This document shows positions 8,769 through 17,411 of a DNA stretch of 64,000 nucleotides, piece after piece. Below the pieces are notes generated by a model that did no database searches, was not told the DNA's origin, and saw only the letters and a program-made list of their open reading frames with translations. The stretch comes from Micrococcales bacterium UBA2037 (GTDB lineage: Bacteria > Actinomycetota > Actinomycetes > Actinomycetales > Microbacteriaceae). The position numbers and the translations under genes were made by a program. The stretch spans positions 71,741 through 135,740 of the forward strand of contig DDBH01000018.1 in NCBI GenBank assembly GCA_002333405.1, in the 5' to 3' direction. Position 1 is the first letter of the stretch; every line of letters starts with the position of its first letter.

Positions 8769-10532
8769 TTGGTGGTGATCAAACCAGAAATAGTAATCTG
8801 CTCGTTCTACACACCGGATGAGTATTACGGCAATCATGCCAAGCAGTTGCGCGAGCAGTTGGACGAGCTTGGACTTGAGCATGAGCTGCTGGAGGTGCAA
8901 AAGAATCCGGACGAAGACTGGGCCGATGTCACCCGAAAGAAGATTGGATTCATTAAGCAGGTCTGCGACCGCAATCCAACCAAGATGGTTTTTTGGATAG
9001 ACGTTGATTGCCGCATCTCGCACCTGCCCGACTTCATCGCCAACTCTTCCGCGGATCTGATTGGATTCCAGCGCGGCTTTGGTTCTCCAATGAGAATTGG
9101 CTATCACAACCGAACTCGGTTCTGGGAACCAAGCTTCTGGGGCGTGAACGCAACCAAGCAGGGCCGCAAGCTGATTAATGACGCCTTTGACCTGGAGCAG
9201 CGAGCAGAAATCAAGGCAACGGATGACTACTTCTTGGAAGAAGCATGGCGTGCCAACGCCAGGCTGATCACCTTCCAAATGATTCCAACCACCGCCAAAA
9301 TGCGTGACCGAGGAGTTACTGAGCCGGGACAGCACTCGGCCTTTTTCTCATTTGGGTCCAGCGGTAATGTTGCCGACTTCAAGGACAAGGTGGTCCAGCA
9401 TGGCCAGGGGGCCAAGAAGATCGGCCTTCGCAGGCAGGTTCTGAGGCGCGCCAAGAAGCTTGAAGCTGCTCTTCCAGACAGCATCAAAAATCCGCTTCGG
9501 TCGCTAGCCGACCGGGCGGGCGTGACTGGATTGTTGACCCAGGGGCGCCCCACTCACATTGATCCCGCAAGAGCCAACTCGCTCGGCGAGATTTTAAAAG
9601 CCGGAATGAACGGGCGAACCGATGATTTGGTTAGGGCGACATCGGACTTTGAGAAGAAGTTCCTTGCCAGCTACCAGGACCAGGCAACGATTGATGTTGC
9701 CGGCAGCTTTCTGCACTACAGCGCCAAGCCAGGACCCAAAACGATTCCGCTGACCTGGTGGGCAAAGCCATTCCCAGGAAACTTCGGTGACTGGCTATCG
9801 CCGCTGATGATCTCAAACTTCACGGACAACAAAATTTCGTTCCAAGCGCCAACCAAACCGATCTCCCAGAAGCACCTGGTTTCAATCGGTTCGATTGGCC
9901 GCTTCATCAAACCAAGCTCAATCGTGGTTGGAACCGGAATTTCGAGCGAGGATATCCTGCTGAGCAAAAAGGCAGACTACGTCTCGGTTCGCGGACCGTT
10001 GACCGCAGCGGTGCTGGCCAAATCAGGTGGGCCAAAACTCGAGAGCTTTGGTGACCCTGGTCTTGCACTCAGCGAAGTGATTCCGGCAAAACGCGGCAAA
10101 ACAAATGGCAAGGTCGCCTTCATTCGTCACTTCTCGCACCTGGCAATTCCGGTGAGGCTGCCAGAAAACGTTGACGAGCTTCGGGTACTGATGTCTCACC
10201 CGGACCAGATAGCCAGCTTTGTGAATAATTTGATCGGCTACGACAGTGTTGTGACCTCTGCCATGCACGTAATGATTGTGTGCCAGTCATATGGCATTCC
10301 GTGTGCGCTGGTGACATTTGCTGGCTTTGAGGAAAACGTTCACGGAACCGGCATCAAGTACCAGGACTACGCGCAGGGTGCCGAGGTGGAAGTTATGAAC
10401 CCGCAGGTGATTCCGCTGGATCTGAACAAAATTGATCTTGATAACCTCACCCGCGACATTCAGGTCTCCAAGACCAAGAAGCTTGAGGTGGTTCAGGCAA
10501 TAAGGGCTGGACTTGAAAGGTTCGATTCCTAG
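8769..10532 (+). CDS. Two-domain protein: glycosyltransferase-like N-terminus fused to polysaccharide pyruvyltransferase
   Basis: 587 residues. Residues about 5-200 look like a nucleotide-diphosphosugar transferase (FWIDVDCRI gives a DxD-type motif; FWGVNATKQG and ATDDYFLEE follow). A linker of about 100 residues leads to a polysaccharide pyruvyltransferase domain (about 310-560): GNFGDWLSPLM near its start, SIGSIGRF and VVGTGISSED, then YVSVRGPLTA and TSAMHVMIV. Such domains add ketal-linked pyruvate to sugar residues. The start is uncertain between TTG 8769, GTG 8772 and GTG 8775. It lies 6 bp after the GT2 gene and shares one base with the next gene, so it belongs to the same operon. Confidence 0.8.
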   Translation: MVVIKPEIVICSFYTPDEYYGNHAKQLREQLDELGLEHELLEVQKNPDEDWADVTRKKIGFIKQVCDRNPTKMVFWIDVDCRISHLPDFIANSSADLIGFQRGFGSPMRIGYHNRTRFWEPSFWGVNATKQGRKLINDAFDLEQRAEIKATDDYFLEEAWRANARLITFQMIPTTAKMRDRGVTEPGQHSAFFSFGSSGNVADFKDKVVQHGQGAKKIGLRRQVLRRAKKLEAALPDSIKNPLRSLADRAGVTGLLTQGRPTHIDPARANSLGEILKAGMNGRTDDLVRATSDFEKKFLASYQDQATIDVAGSFLHYSAKPGPKTIPLTWWAKPFPGNFGDWLSPLMISNFTDNKISFQAPTKPISQKHLVSIGSIGRFIKPSSIVVGTGISSEDILLSKKADYVSVRGPLTAAVLAKSGGPKLESFGDPGLALSEVIPAKRGKTNGKVAFIRHFSHLAIPVRLPENVDELRVLMSHPDQIASFVNNLIGYDSVVTSAMHVMIVCQSYGIPCALVTFAGFEENVHGTGIKYQDYAQGAEVEVMNPQVIPLDLNKIDLDNLTRDIQVSKTKKLEVVQAIRAGLERFDS

Positions 10533-11302
10533 TGAAACGGATGGCCATCGAACTTTTTGCGTCCGCAAGGCTATTGCTGCCGACCAAGAAATTCCGATGG
10601 CAACTGTTTGTCTTAGTCCTAATCGCTGCGGCGATTCCTGTGACCGAGTTGCTTGTTGCAAAGCTATTCACTGACCTCGTGATTGACGGGGCCAACAGAT
10701 CCATGACGGAGCTGGCCGTTTCAGTTGCAATCTTTGCCGTGCTGTTTATTGGAACAAGAACCGCAAACTACGTACAAAAGACCTACCGAATCAAGTTCTT
10801 CGACAAAGCTTTCGGTGCCGACACCAGAGAGCGGTCCAGCCAGAAAGAAAGCTGGGAATGGGCCATGGCCCTGGAGATGGTCAACGTCTTCAGCTTCATA
10901 ACTCAATTGCTTGTCATCTCCGGTTTCTTCTTCTTGCTCTCTCCTGGGTTCGCCGGCCTCAACCTGCTGTTAGTGCTAATCGTGCTTGAGGTCTTCGGCA
11001 GGCTATTTAGAAAGCAGCAAATCATTCAGCGAGGCTTTGTGGATGCCAAGCGAAATAAGGAGATTGTTGCGCCGGCTGACCGGCTCGGATCAAGAATTCA
11101 GACCGCTGAATTTGGAACACTGCTTGCCAGCATGTTGGTGGTGCTGATGATGGGCGTTCTGATCTGGTTCAGCATCGCCGCTTACATCTCCCTGTCTAGC
11201 ACCATCGTGTTTTTCTTGGGTCTACGGCTGCTAAACACAACCTTCTCTTCGGTTTCATCGGGCTTGATGAGATTTGCCAGGGCGAAGGCAAACAGCTTCT
11301 GA
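10532..11302 (+). CDS. Polytopic membrane protein resembling an ABC exporter transmembrane domain without ATPase
   Basis: 256 residues with five or six hydrophobic helices. The N-terminal layout (two TMs, then a long polar segment FFDKAFGADTRERSSQKESWEWA, then a TM pair) recalls the membrane half of ABC exporters, but it has no nucleotide-binding domain and is shorter than a full TM domain. The GTG start shares its first base with the preceding TAG stop, and the stop shares a base with the next ATG, so it is tightly embedded in the glycan operon. A role in glycan export or enzyme scaffolding is inferred only from position. Confidence 0.65.
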   Translation: MKRMAIELFASARLLLPTKKFRWQLFVLVLIAAAIPVTELLVAKLFTDLVIDGANRSMTELAVSVAIFAVLFIGTRTANYVQKTYRIKFFDKAFGADTRERSSQKESWEWAMALEMVNVFSFITQLLVISGFFFLLSPGFAGLNLLLVLIVLEVFGRLFRKQQIIQRGFVDAKRNKEIVAPADRLGSRIQTAEFGTLLASMLVVLMMGVLIWFSIAAYISLSSTIVFFLGLRLLNTTFSSVSSGLMRFARAKANSF

Positions 11303-12036
11303 TGCCAAAGCTCACAATTGGCTACTCGACTCTGGCCGATCGCCTAGCCAATGTTCAGCTGCCCAAAAACCAAGCCTGGGAATACCAGTTTCACGTTCAG
11401 GGCGCTTCCTCAAAAGACCGGAAGCCCCTTCACTTTTATTTGGAGAGCACGGGTGTGGCCAAAAGCCGCAACAGTGCGATCAAACATGCCAGTGGCCAAT
11501 ACCTGCTGTTTGGAGATGACGACGTGGTCTTCAATCAAGATCAGTTGCAACTGGCCCTTAACTACCTAGATGCAAACACAGGGGTCGCGCTGCTTTTAGC
11601 GCAGGCCGAGGATGAAAACGGAAAGCTAAGAAAGAATTACCCGGGTCAGGTCACACCCCTGAATAGATTCAACTCAGCTAAAGCCGCCACCTACGAAATG
11701 ATTGTGCGGGTCGAGGCGATCAAGCAACTTGGAATCAGGTTCGATGAGGACTTTGGTGCAGGCGCTCCAAACTATCTTGGGGATGAATATATCTTCATAG
11801 CGGATCTGCTTCGGGCCAACGGCAGGGCAGTGTTTGCACCGTTCACCATTGCCATGCATCCATCGGAAAGCTCCGGCTCCAGATGGGGAAAGACTGAAGA
11901 CCGTGTTGCCAGAGCGAAGGTTTTCACTAGGGTCTTTGGCGCGGCAGCTCCGTTTGTTAGAACAGGCTTCGCGCTTCGAAGAATCAAGGAACTTGGCGGC
12001 ATCCAAAATGCCGCGAAGTTTATTTTTGGAAAGTAG
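11302..12036 (+). CDS. Glycosyltransferase, GT2-like
   Basis: 244 residues with a GT-A fold: N-terminal MPKLTIGYSTLADR, then VAKSRNSAIKHASGQYLLFGDDDVVF, in which DDD is the metal-binding motif, and GAGAPNYLGDEYIF as a probable acceptor/catalytic region. No membrane segment. Last gene of the ugd operon, coupled to the previous gene by a 1-base TGATG overlap, and it ends directly against the convergent subtilase gene with no spacer. Donor and acceptor are unknown; a role in the same envelope polysaccharide is inferred from position. Confidence 0.83.
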   Translation: MPKLTIGYSTLADRLANVQLPKNQAWEYQFHVQGASSKDRKPLHFYLESTGVAKSRNSAIKHASGQYLLFGDDDVVFNQDQLQLALNYLDANTGVALLLAQAEDENGKLRKNYPGQVTPLNRFNSAKAATYEMIVRVEAIKQLGIRFDEDFGAGAPNYLGDEYIFIADLLRANGRAVFAPFTIAMHPSESSGSRWGKTEDRVARAKVFTRVFGAAAPFVRTGFALRRIKELGGIQNAAKFIFGK

Positions 12037-13323
12037 CTACTTAGTCACAACGGTCTTTGAGAACGCCGCAGGTCTCACCCCATTGAGATACAAGTCAACA
12101 TTCACTGTCAAGCCAATGGCCCCCGTAAGGCGACTGAAGGCTTGAAAGTCCTTGGTAACCGTCACCTTTTGCCACGTGCCGGCAATCTTCCAGGAAAGCG
12201 TTGACCCTTTGTAGCCCTTGGCATAGACGACTATCTTGCCATTGAATGTTCCGACATTCAGCACCTGGTCTGGGTTTGCAACCGGAACGATCACGCCATT
12301 TGGCTCGGTATTTGTAAGCAGCGTGTAGGCGGCTGCCAAGTCCACCATGGGAATGTCTTTACGGATCACATCGTCGACTGGTTTTCCGGAGACCTTCATT
12401 GCAGACAGCACCTGTTCGGCACCATGTTGCGGGAAAGCCTGGCGCAGCAGCGCATAGCTACCTGCAACCAGTGGTGACGCTGCGCTGGTTCCAGAGGCCT
12501 TGGAATAGCTAAAGGTGTCCGCGCTAATTGCGTAATCAGGAGCTAGGAGCTCCACCTTGCCTGACATCGTCACGTACCAAGAAACTACATTGGATGAATT
12601 AACCGAACCAACCGCAACCGCGTCCTGCAGACAGCTTGGGAAAATGGAGGTGGCAACATCAAGCGTTGGGGTGTTTCCAGCCGAGGCAAAAGGAATCACT
12701 CCGCCCTTTCGAAGCGACTTCAGAATGGTGGCCATTGACTGCAGTTGCGGATTGGTGTCACACTGCAACCACTCCCGAGGCATCTCCTGGAAGTAACCGC
12801 CCCAGCTCATAGATAGCGCAACGATGTTGAGCTCCTCCTTGCGCTGGTCGATGTAGTTCAGTGCTGCCAAAATTCCGTTCAGGCTCAAATCGACGTTGGC
12901 CATCAAGATATTTGCCTGAGGTGCGATCCCTCCGGGAGCATCCGGCTGGGGATTTCCGGCAACGATACCCGCCACCATGTTGCCGTGGTCCTCAGAGACC
13001 ACGTACTGGCCTCTGTCTTTGCGCTGAGAAGCGGCCTCAACACCGGATTGCTCCCTGGTGCCATTTGGGCACAGGTAGCTGGATGTCGCCTCGACGTAGC
13101 AAAAGCCATCGATAATTTGACCTTCAAAATACGGGTGGGTTAGGTTCACGCCCTGATCGATCATGGCGACCGTTGTGCCCTCACCAAAAAATCCGTTGTT
13201 CCAGAGAGTTGGCGCATTCACTGCCTGGTAGGCAGGTTCACTCGGCGCAGCCGATGCTGGCAGACCAGCAGCTAGGACAACTGACAACGACGCCAGTAGC
13301 GCCAAAAACTTGGATTTCAACAA
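12037..13323 (-). CDS. Secreted subtilisin-like (S8) serine protease with a C-terminal module shared with other secreted proteins
   Basis: 428 residues. A signal peptide covers about 1-26 (ends PASAAPSE). The catalytic triad is readable: Asp56 (AMIDQGVNL), His113 (EDHGNMVAGI), Ser280 (SGTSAASP), with oxyanion Asn217 in ASAGNTP. Residues about 355-428 form a separate domain (FNGKIVVYAKGYKG ... SWKIAGTW ... VDLYLNG ... VVTK) similar to the C-terminus of the surface-protein fragment at 61551. Four Cys residues lie in the catalytic domain insertions. Start at TTG 13323 with AGAGGGG just upstream; a second TTG follows immediately. Substrate unknown. Confidence 0.9.
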   Translation of the reverse strand: MLKSKFLALLASLSVVLAAGLPASAAPSEPAYQAVNAPTLWNNGFFGEGTTVAMIDQGVNLTHPYFEGQIIDGFCYVEATSSYLCPNGTREQSGVEAASQRKDRGQYVVSEDHGNMVAGIVAGNPQPDAPGGIAPQANILMANVDLSLNGILAALNYIDQRKEELNIVALSMSWGGYFQEMPREWLQCDTNPQLQSMATILKSLRKGGVIPFASAGNTPTLDVATSIFPSCLQDAVAVGSVNSSNVVSWYVTMSGKVELLAPDYAISADTFSYSKASGTSAASPLVAGSYALLRQAFPQHGAEQVLSAMKVSGKPVDDVIRKDIPMVDLAAAYTLLTNTEPNGVIVPVANPDQVLNVGTFNGKIVVYAKGYKGSTLSWKIAGTWQKVTVTKDFQAFSRLTGAIGLTVNVDLYLNGVRPAAFSKTVVTK

Positions 13324-13389
13324 AGCCCCTCTCGTGCTTAGTCCATAAGCATGCTAAAAATGAGTGTTTAGTAATTCATTAATCGAGTC

Positions 13390-13401
13390 TAGGCTTTAGT
13401 C
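13390..13401 (+). promoter_or_regulatory. Leaderless-type promoter of galU
   Basis: TAGGCT (13390-13395), 6 nt, then ATG at 13402, with no ribosome binding site. Same arrangement as at the CDF, upp and UbiA genes. Confidence 0.6.
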
Positions 13402-14310
13402 ATGAGCATCCCCTCGGAAAACACCGACTATAAAGTAACCAAGGCAGTGGTCCCGGTTGCGGGTCTTGGCACCAGATTCCTGCCAGCGACCAAAGCAATG
13501 CCAAAAGAGATGCTCCCAATAGTCGATAAACCAGTTATCCAGTACGTGGTGGAGGAGGCTGTTGCGGCGGGGTTGGTTGACCTATTGATGATCACTGGCC
13601 GCAATAAGAACGCCCTCGAGAATCACTTCGACCGGGTTGCTGAGCTAGAGCAGGTGCTCGCCACAAAAGGGGACAAGCAAAAACTGTTCAAGGTTCAAGA
13701 AAGCTCGCAGCTAGCCGACATTCACTACACCAGGCAGGGTGACCCAAGGGGGCTCGGTCACGCCATCCTCAGAGCAAAGTCTCATGTTGGCGAGCACAGC
13801 TTTGCTGTGCTGTTGGGTGATGACATTATCGACAGCCGCGACCCACTGCTAGATCAGATGCTGAGACTCCACGAGGAAACCGGAGACAACGTTATTGCCC
13901 TGATGGAGGTCCCGAGAGACCAAATTTCGCTCTATGGCTGCGCTTCAGTCACAGACCTAAACAATGGATCCGCCAAGGTAATTGACCTGGTTGAGAAGCC
14001 AGAGGCTGCCGCGGCACCATCCAACCTCGCAGTTATTGGTCGCTACGTGCTCAGGCATGAAATGTTTGACATCCTGGAAAAGACCGAACCTGGCCGTGGT
14101 GGCGAGATTCAGCTGACCGACGCTCTGCAGTATGCAGCGAAGCACCCAGAAATTGCCGGTGGGGTTAGAGGGGTAATTTTCGATGGCCGCCGCTATGACA
14201 CCGGTGACAAGCTTGACTTTATAAAGGCCACCCTAAAAATTGCCATTGACCGTGAAGACATTGGTCCAGAGCTAAGACTGTGGCTAAAGCAATACGCAGA
14301 AACTATTTAG
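13402..14310 (+). CDS. galU: UTP-glucose-1-phosphate uridylyltransferase
   Basis: Makes UDP-glucose, the precursor for ugd and for envelope glycans. The 302-residue protein carries the nucleotidyltransferase signature VPVAGLGTRFLPATKAMPKEML with the uridine-binding VDKPVIQYVVEEAV block, LLGDDII at the metal site and VEKPEAA as the sugar-site Glu. Length is typical. The N-terminal ATG is fixed by the TAGGCT-N6-ATG element. The 3' end overlaps the small convergent DUF2256 gene by 8 bp. Confidence 0.95.
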   Translation: MSIPSENTDYKVTKAVVPVAGLGTRFLPATKAMPKEMLPIVDKPVIQYVVEEAVAAGLVDLLMITGRNKNALENHFDRVAELEQVLATKGDKQKLFKVQESSQLADIHYTRQGDPRGLGHAILRAKSHVGEHSFAVLLGDDIIDSRDPLLDQMLRLHEETGDNVIALMEVPRDQISLYGCASVTDLNNGSAKVIDLVEKPEAAAAPSNLAVIGRYVLRHEMFDILEKTEPGRGGEIQLTDALQYAAKHPEIAGGVRGVIFDGRRYDTGDKLDFIKATLKIAIDREDIGPELRLWLKQYAETI

Positions 14311-14440
14311 TCCGCTTGCAGCGTTCAGAACAGTAGCGAACAGATTCCCAGTTTTTTGCCCAGGCCTTCCGCCACACCATTGGTTTCCCGCAGCGCTGGC
14401 AGGGCTTTTCCGGAAGGTTCTCCTTCTTGACTCCCCGCAA
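14303..14440 (-). CDS. DUF2256-family small zinc-ribbon protein
   Basis: A 45-residue protein read on the minus strand: after MRGVKKENLPEK come CQRCGK, the WRKAWAKNWESVRYCS block and RCKRTK. The pattern NLPEK-CxxCG-WRKxW-YCSxRC is that of DUF2256 proteins, which are about this size; the four Cys probably bind zinc. Function is unknown. The start is a TTG at 14440 (no ATG available in frame), with AGGA about 9 nt upstream. It overlaps the end of galU by 8 bp and precedes nothing on its own strand. Confidence 0.8.
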   Translation of the reverse strand: MRGVKKENLPEKPCQRCGKPMVWRKAWAKNWESVRYCSERCKRTK

Positions 14441-14451
14441 CTAATTGATTC

Positions 14452-15549
14452 CTATTCGGTTGCAGCTTCTGGGAAGGAGATTGAAAGCACTGATTTTGGA
14501 ACATCCATCATCTCTACCCAGGTATTGCCAACCGCCAGCTTCAGCTCCTGGCCTGCCTCGGTGTGAAGCAGAATTGGATCTTCAATACCGCCCTTTGACC
14601 AAGAGCCCTTGACGTAAAAGCCGTCAGAGAAGATGTGGGCGATGCCCCCGTTGTTTTCCAGTTTGGCCTTCGGGATTGCTCCATACTTTGGATCAACAAA
14701 ACTCAAATCGTGGACAACCTCCATCACAACAACGTTCTTGGCTGCAACTTGATCGCCACCTACTTGAGTATGTGGGGTGCCATCTTGAGAGCGTAGCCAC
14801 GCTGTTTGCGGCTCTTCTGCCCAGGGGAAACTAGCGTTCCCCAAGTCCCAAACCGAACGCATCTGCGGATATTTAACGCTCAGTCCCTTTGCAACAACAC
14901 CTTCTGAAACCGCAGTTGGGATTGCGTCAAAGGCAAAACCTGCCTGTGGGGTTGGCTGTTGGTCGGCATAGAGGGCCTGAAGGTCTTGAGCCTTGAAATA
15001 AAGGTTCCAGGGTGCCTTGCGGCTTTTTTCCCGGTAATAGGTGTCGTTGTTCATTTCAGTGTCTTCATCACTGATTACCAGACCGGTAGCTTTCGCCGCA
15101 TTCTTGAATGGCACCTGACCGCCCGAGAAGACAAAGACCCCGTGGAACGGATTAACGATTGCGGCATCAACCGGCCGAACCGAACGAACTGGCCCAATTG
15201 ACTCAGGCATCCGTGAGTGCCAAACAGGCAACAGCCTTGTCAAGCCGACTTCTACACGGGTGACATAAACAATGTCTGCGTCGTTTAGGGCCAGCTGCGG
15301 TCTACCGGATGAAGTGTTGTCAATCTTTGCCGAAACCGCTGGCATTGCAAGATACGGGTTTTCACCCTCGAGGTAAGTAACTCCTGTTAGTGCCGCCGTT
15401 TCATAAACCGGCTCTGGCTCGGGCTCTGGCTCCTGTGTCACCTGCGGAGCGGCCGAAGATGTTGTTGGGGCAGCCGGTGCTTGGCTTGCACAGCCGGTGA
15501 GAGTCAGGAGTGCGGTTAGTAATAGGGCAGACACTTTGAGTTCTTGCAT
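14452..15549 (-). CDS. DUF3048-domain lipoprotein (YerB-like)
   Basis: A 365-residue lipoprotein: signal peptide with lipobox LTGC (Cys20 counted from the start used here), a Pro/Glu-rich linker, then the DUF3048 domain (SAKIDNTSSGRPQ, DADIVYVTRVEVG, SIGPVRSVRPVD, then the C-terminal DUF3048_C part with HIFSDGFYVKGSW). YerB-type proteins are cell-surface proteins of unknown function. A longer frame reaches TTG 15591, but the ATG at 15549 is preferred since it begins a normal signal peptide and has TAAACT 7 nt upstream. Confidence 0.88.
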   Translation of the reverse strand: MQELKVSALLLTALLTLTGCASQAPAAPTTSSAAPQVTQEPEPEPEPVYETAALTGVTYLEGENPYLAMPAVSAKIDNTSSGRPQLALNDADIVYVTRVEVGLTRLLPVWHSRMPESIGPVRSVRPVDAAIVNPFHGVFVFSGGQVPFKNAAKATGLVISDEDTEMNNDTYYREKSRKAPWNLYFKAQDLQALYADQQPTPQAGFAFDAIPTAVSEGVVAKGLSVKYPQMRSVWDLGNASFPWAEEPQTAWLRSQDGTPHTQVGGDQVAAKNVVVMEVVHDLSFVDPKYGAIPKAKLENNGGIAHIFSDGFYVKGSWSKGGIEDPILLHTEAGQELKLAVGNTWVEMMDVPKSVLSISFPEAATE

Positions 15550-15562
15550 CTGCACAAGTTTA
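15550..15562 (-). promoter_or_regulatory. Leaderless-type promoter of the DUF3048 gene
   Basis: On the minus strand TAAACT (15562-15557) is followed by TGTGCAG and the ATG at 15549: a TANNNT-N7-ATG arrangement without a ribosome binding site. It supports the shorter start for the lipoprotein. Confidence 0.5.
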
Positions 15563-15607
15563 GACAAATCAGACCTGGTTGCCTGCGACACCCGCGCCTA
15601 ATCTCAA

Positions 15608-16249
15608 CTATTCGGACTCGACGTTGCGCCTGAGTTTTGAGCGCCTCACCAGGTAGTCACGGAGCAACTCGGCTGGCAGTAACAGCGAGGTTCCCGCGAT
15701 GATAATTAGCACGGTCAGTTCCAGGTTTGCCTTAACGGCCTCAATACCGCCCAGCCAGTAGCCAGGGCCCATGAACACCGCGGTCCAGATGGTTGCGCCG
15801 ATTAGATTCAGCTTTGTAAAGCGCTTCGGATCCATTTTTGAAATTCCCGCAAGAGTTGGAATCAGCGCACGCAGAATTGGCACAAACCTCGCCAGGATTA
15901 CCGCACGGGTTCCGTAGCGCTCAAAAAAGGCGTGGGTTCTGTCGATCATTGACTGGTTCAAAATGAATTTTCGATTCTTGCTAAACAGCGCCGGTCCGAT
16001 TTTGTCGCCGATCCAGAAACCAACCTGACTGCCGGTAAACGCACCCACCCAAATCAGAATGAAACCTGCCCAATCAGGAAGCCAAGAGTGCGATGTGGCA
16101 AGAGCCAGGCCGGTTAGGAACAGTAGCGAATCGCCAGGCAAGAATGAAGTGAAAATGAAGGCCGTTTCAAGGAAAATCACAACAGTGACGGCTATTGCGG
16201 CCCAGTCACCAAAAGCATCAATGATTCCCTGCGCATCAAGCCAGTTCAC
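15608..16249 (-). CDS. DedA family membrane protein
   Basis: 213 residues with the DedA/SNARE-associated domain: FLETAFIFTSFLPGDSLLFLTG near the N-terminus, GSQVGFWIGDKIG, and the family block FFERYGTRAVILARFVPILRALIPTLAG. DedA proteins take part in lipid-carrier or phospholipid translocation and membrane homeostasis; the exact substrate here is unknown. Four to five hydrophobic segments, basic C-terminus. Stands alone on the minus strand between the DUF3048 gene and the iron ABC operon. Confidence 0.9.
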   Translation of the reverse strand: MNWLDAQGIIDAFGDWAAIAVTVVIFLETAFIFTSFLPGDSLLFLTGLALATSHSWLPDWAGFILIWVGAFTGSQVGFWIGDKIGPALFSKNRKFILNQSMIDRTHAFFERYGTRAVILARFVPILRALIPTLAGISKMDPKRFTKLNLIGATIWTAVFMGPGYWLGGIEAVKANLELTVLIIIAGTSLLLPAELLRDYLVRRSKLRRNVESE

Positions 16250-16382
16250 TTCGCTCCAGTCTTGCAGCTAAGAAACTGCCGGGTACCCCTTTGGTGTTGA
16301 GGTCGAGCTTAGCCCTTACAGGTAAACGGAAAGTTGCGGTTTTAAAACTCTGGGCATCTTCCTAGCATTACCGCCAAAATTT

Positions 16383-17411
16383 CTAGGAACCAGGGTAGAA
16401 ATTGACCGCTCCGCGCACCCACACCGTGACCTTCATGCCCACCTCCGGAGCAAAGGGTCCATTAGATCGTGCCCTGATTTTTACACCTCGAATGTCTACT
16501 TCAACAACTGCGTCGTGCCCGAAAAAGACCCGTCCAACAACCTCGCCATCACCTTGTGGGTTTGGTTGCAAATAAAAGTTCTCACTTCGAATCGCAACAG
16601 TGCCCGCCTGACCTTCGACTAGCTCGCCAGTAGCAGTGAGCTTTCCCAAAACAGTTTGAATCTTGCCGCCTGCAACGGCACCATCAATTAGTACCGAGTC
16701 ACCGAGGAAGGTCGCGATGCCAACATCAACGGGCGAACTGTAGATTTCGGTGGGGGCGCCCACCTGAACAATTTTGCCGTTTCTCAAAACTGCCACTTTG
16801 TCAGCCAGTGACAGCGCCTCTTCCTGGTCATGGGTGACCAGAATGGCGGTTGCACCCTCGGCTCTAAGCGCAGCCTTGACGTCCTGCCTGAGCCTGGAAC
16901 GTAGCTCGGCATCAAGCGCACTAAAGGGCTCGTCCAGCAAAATAAGGGCCGGCTTGGGAGCAAGCGCTCGAGCAAGCGCGACTCGTTGCGCCTGCCCACC
17001 TGAAAGCTGGTCCACTCTGGCATTTGCAAACTCGGTGAGCTCAACTAGCTCCAGGAGTTCTGCAACTCGGGCACTTTTGTCCCTGGCGCTAACACCGGCC
17101 AGACCAAAACCGATGTTTTGGCTGACGTCTAGGTGCGGGAACAGCGCTGAGTCTTGCGGAACAATCCCAAGGTTGCGCTTTTCTGGAACCAGCACCGATG
17201 TTGAATTCGAAATCTCGGTGCCGTCTAATTCGATGGTGCCGTCGGTTGGTTTTTCAAACCCAGCGATCAAGCGCAACAGCGTGGATTTACCTGCAGCAGA
17301 AGCACCCAACACCGCAAACAGTTCTCGGTCATGAACCTCAAGGTCCACGCCCTGCAACACATTCAGGCCATCAAAGGTCTTGGTTATTCCGCGAAGGTTT
17401 AGTTCAGCCAT
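16383..17411 (-). CDS. fbpC: Fe(III) ABC transporter ATP-binding protein
   Basis: 342 residues: an ABC ATPase domain with Walker A GASAAGKST, signature LSGGQAQRVALARALA, Walker B LILLDEPFSALD and H-loop LVTHDQEEAL, then a C-terminal regulatory OB/TOBE-like domain (about 240-342). The organisation matches FbpC/PotA-type ATPases. It is the last gene of fbpA-fbpB-fbpC, its ATG overlapping the fbpB stop by one base. Iron as substrate rests on the binding protein and the DtxR-like box upstream of the operon. Confidence 0.9.
   Translation of the reverse strand: MAELNLRGITKTFDGLNVLQGVDLEVHDRELFAVLGASAAGKSTLLRLIAGFEKPTDGTIELDGTEISNSTSVLVPEKRNLGIVPQDSALFPHLDVSQNIGFGLAGVSARDKSARVAELLELVELTEFANARVDQLSGGQAQRVALARALAPKPALILLDEPFSALDAELRSRLRQDVKAALRAEGATAILVTHDQEEALSLADKVAVLRNGKIVQVGAPTEIYSSPVDVGIATFLGDSVLIDGAVAGGKIQTVLGKLTATGELVEGQAGTVAIRSENFYLQPNPQGDGEVVGRVFFGHDAVVEVDIRGVKIRARSNGPFAPEVGMKVTVWVRGAVNFYPGS

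Noticed and set aside
8739..9335. 198-codon minus frame inside the glycosyltransferase/pyruvyltransferase gene
   Set aside because: Antisense to a well supported gene, no domain, no ribosome binding site.
16774..17334. 186-codon plus frame opposite fbpC
   Set aside because: Ser/Ala-rich antisense frame of a convincing ABC ATPase; no signal of its own.
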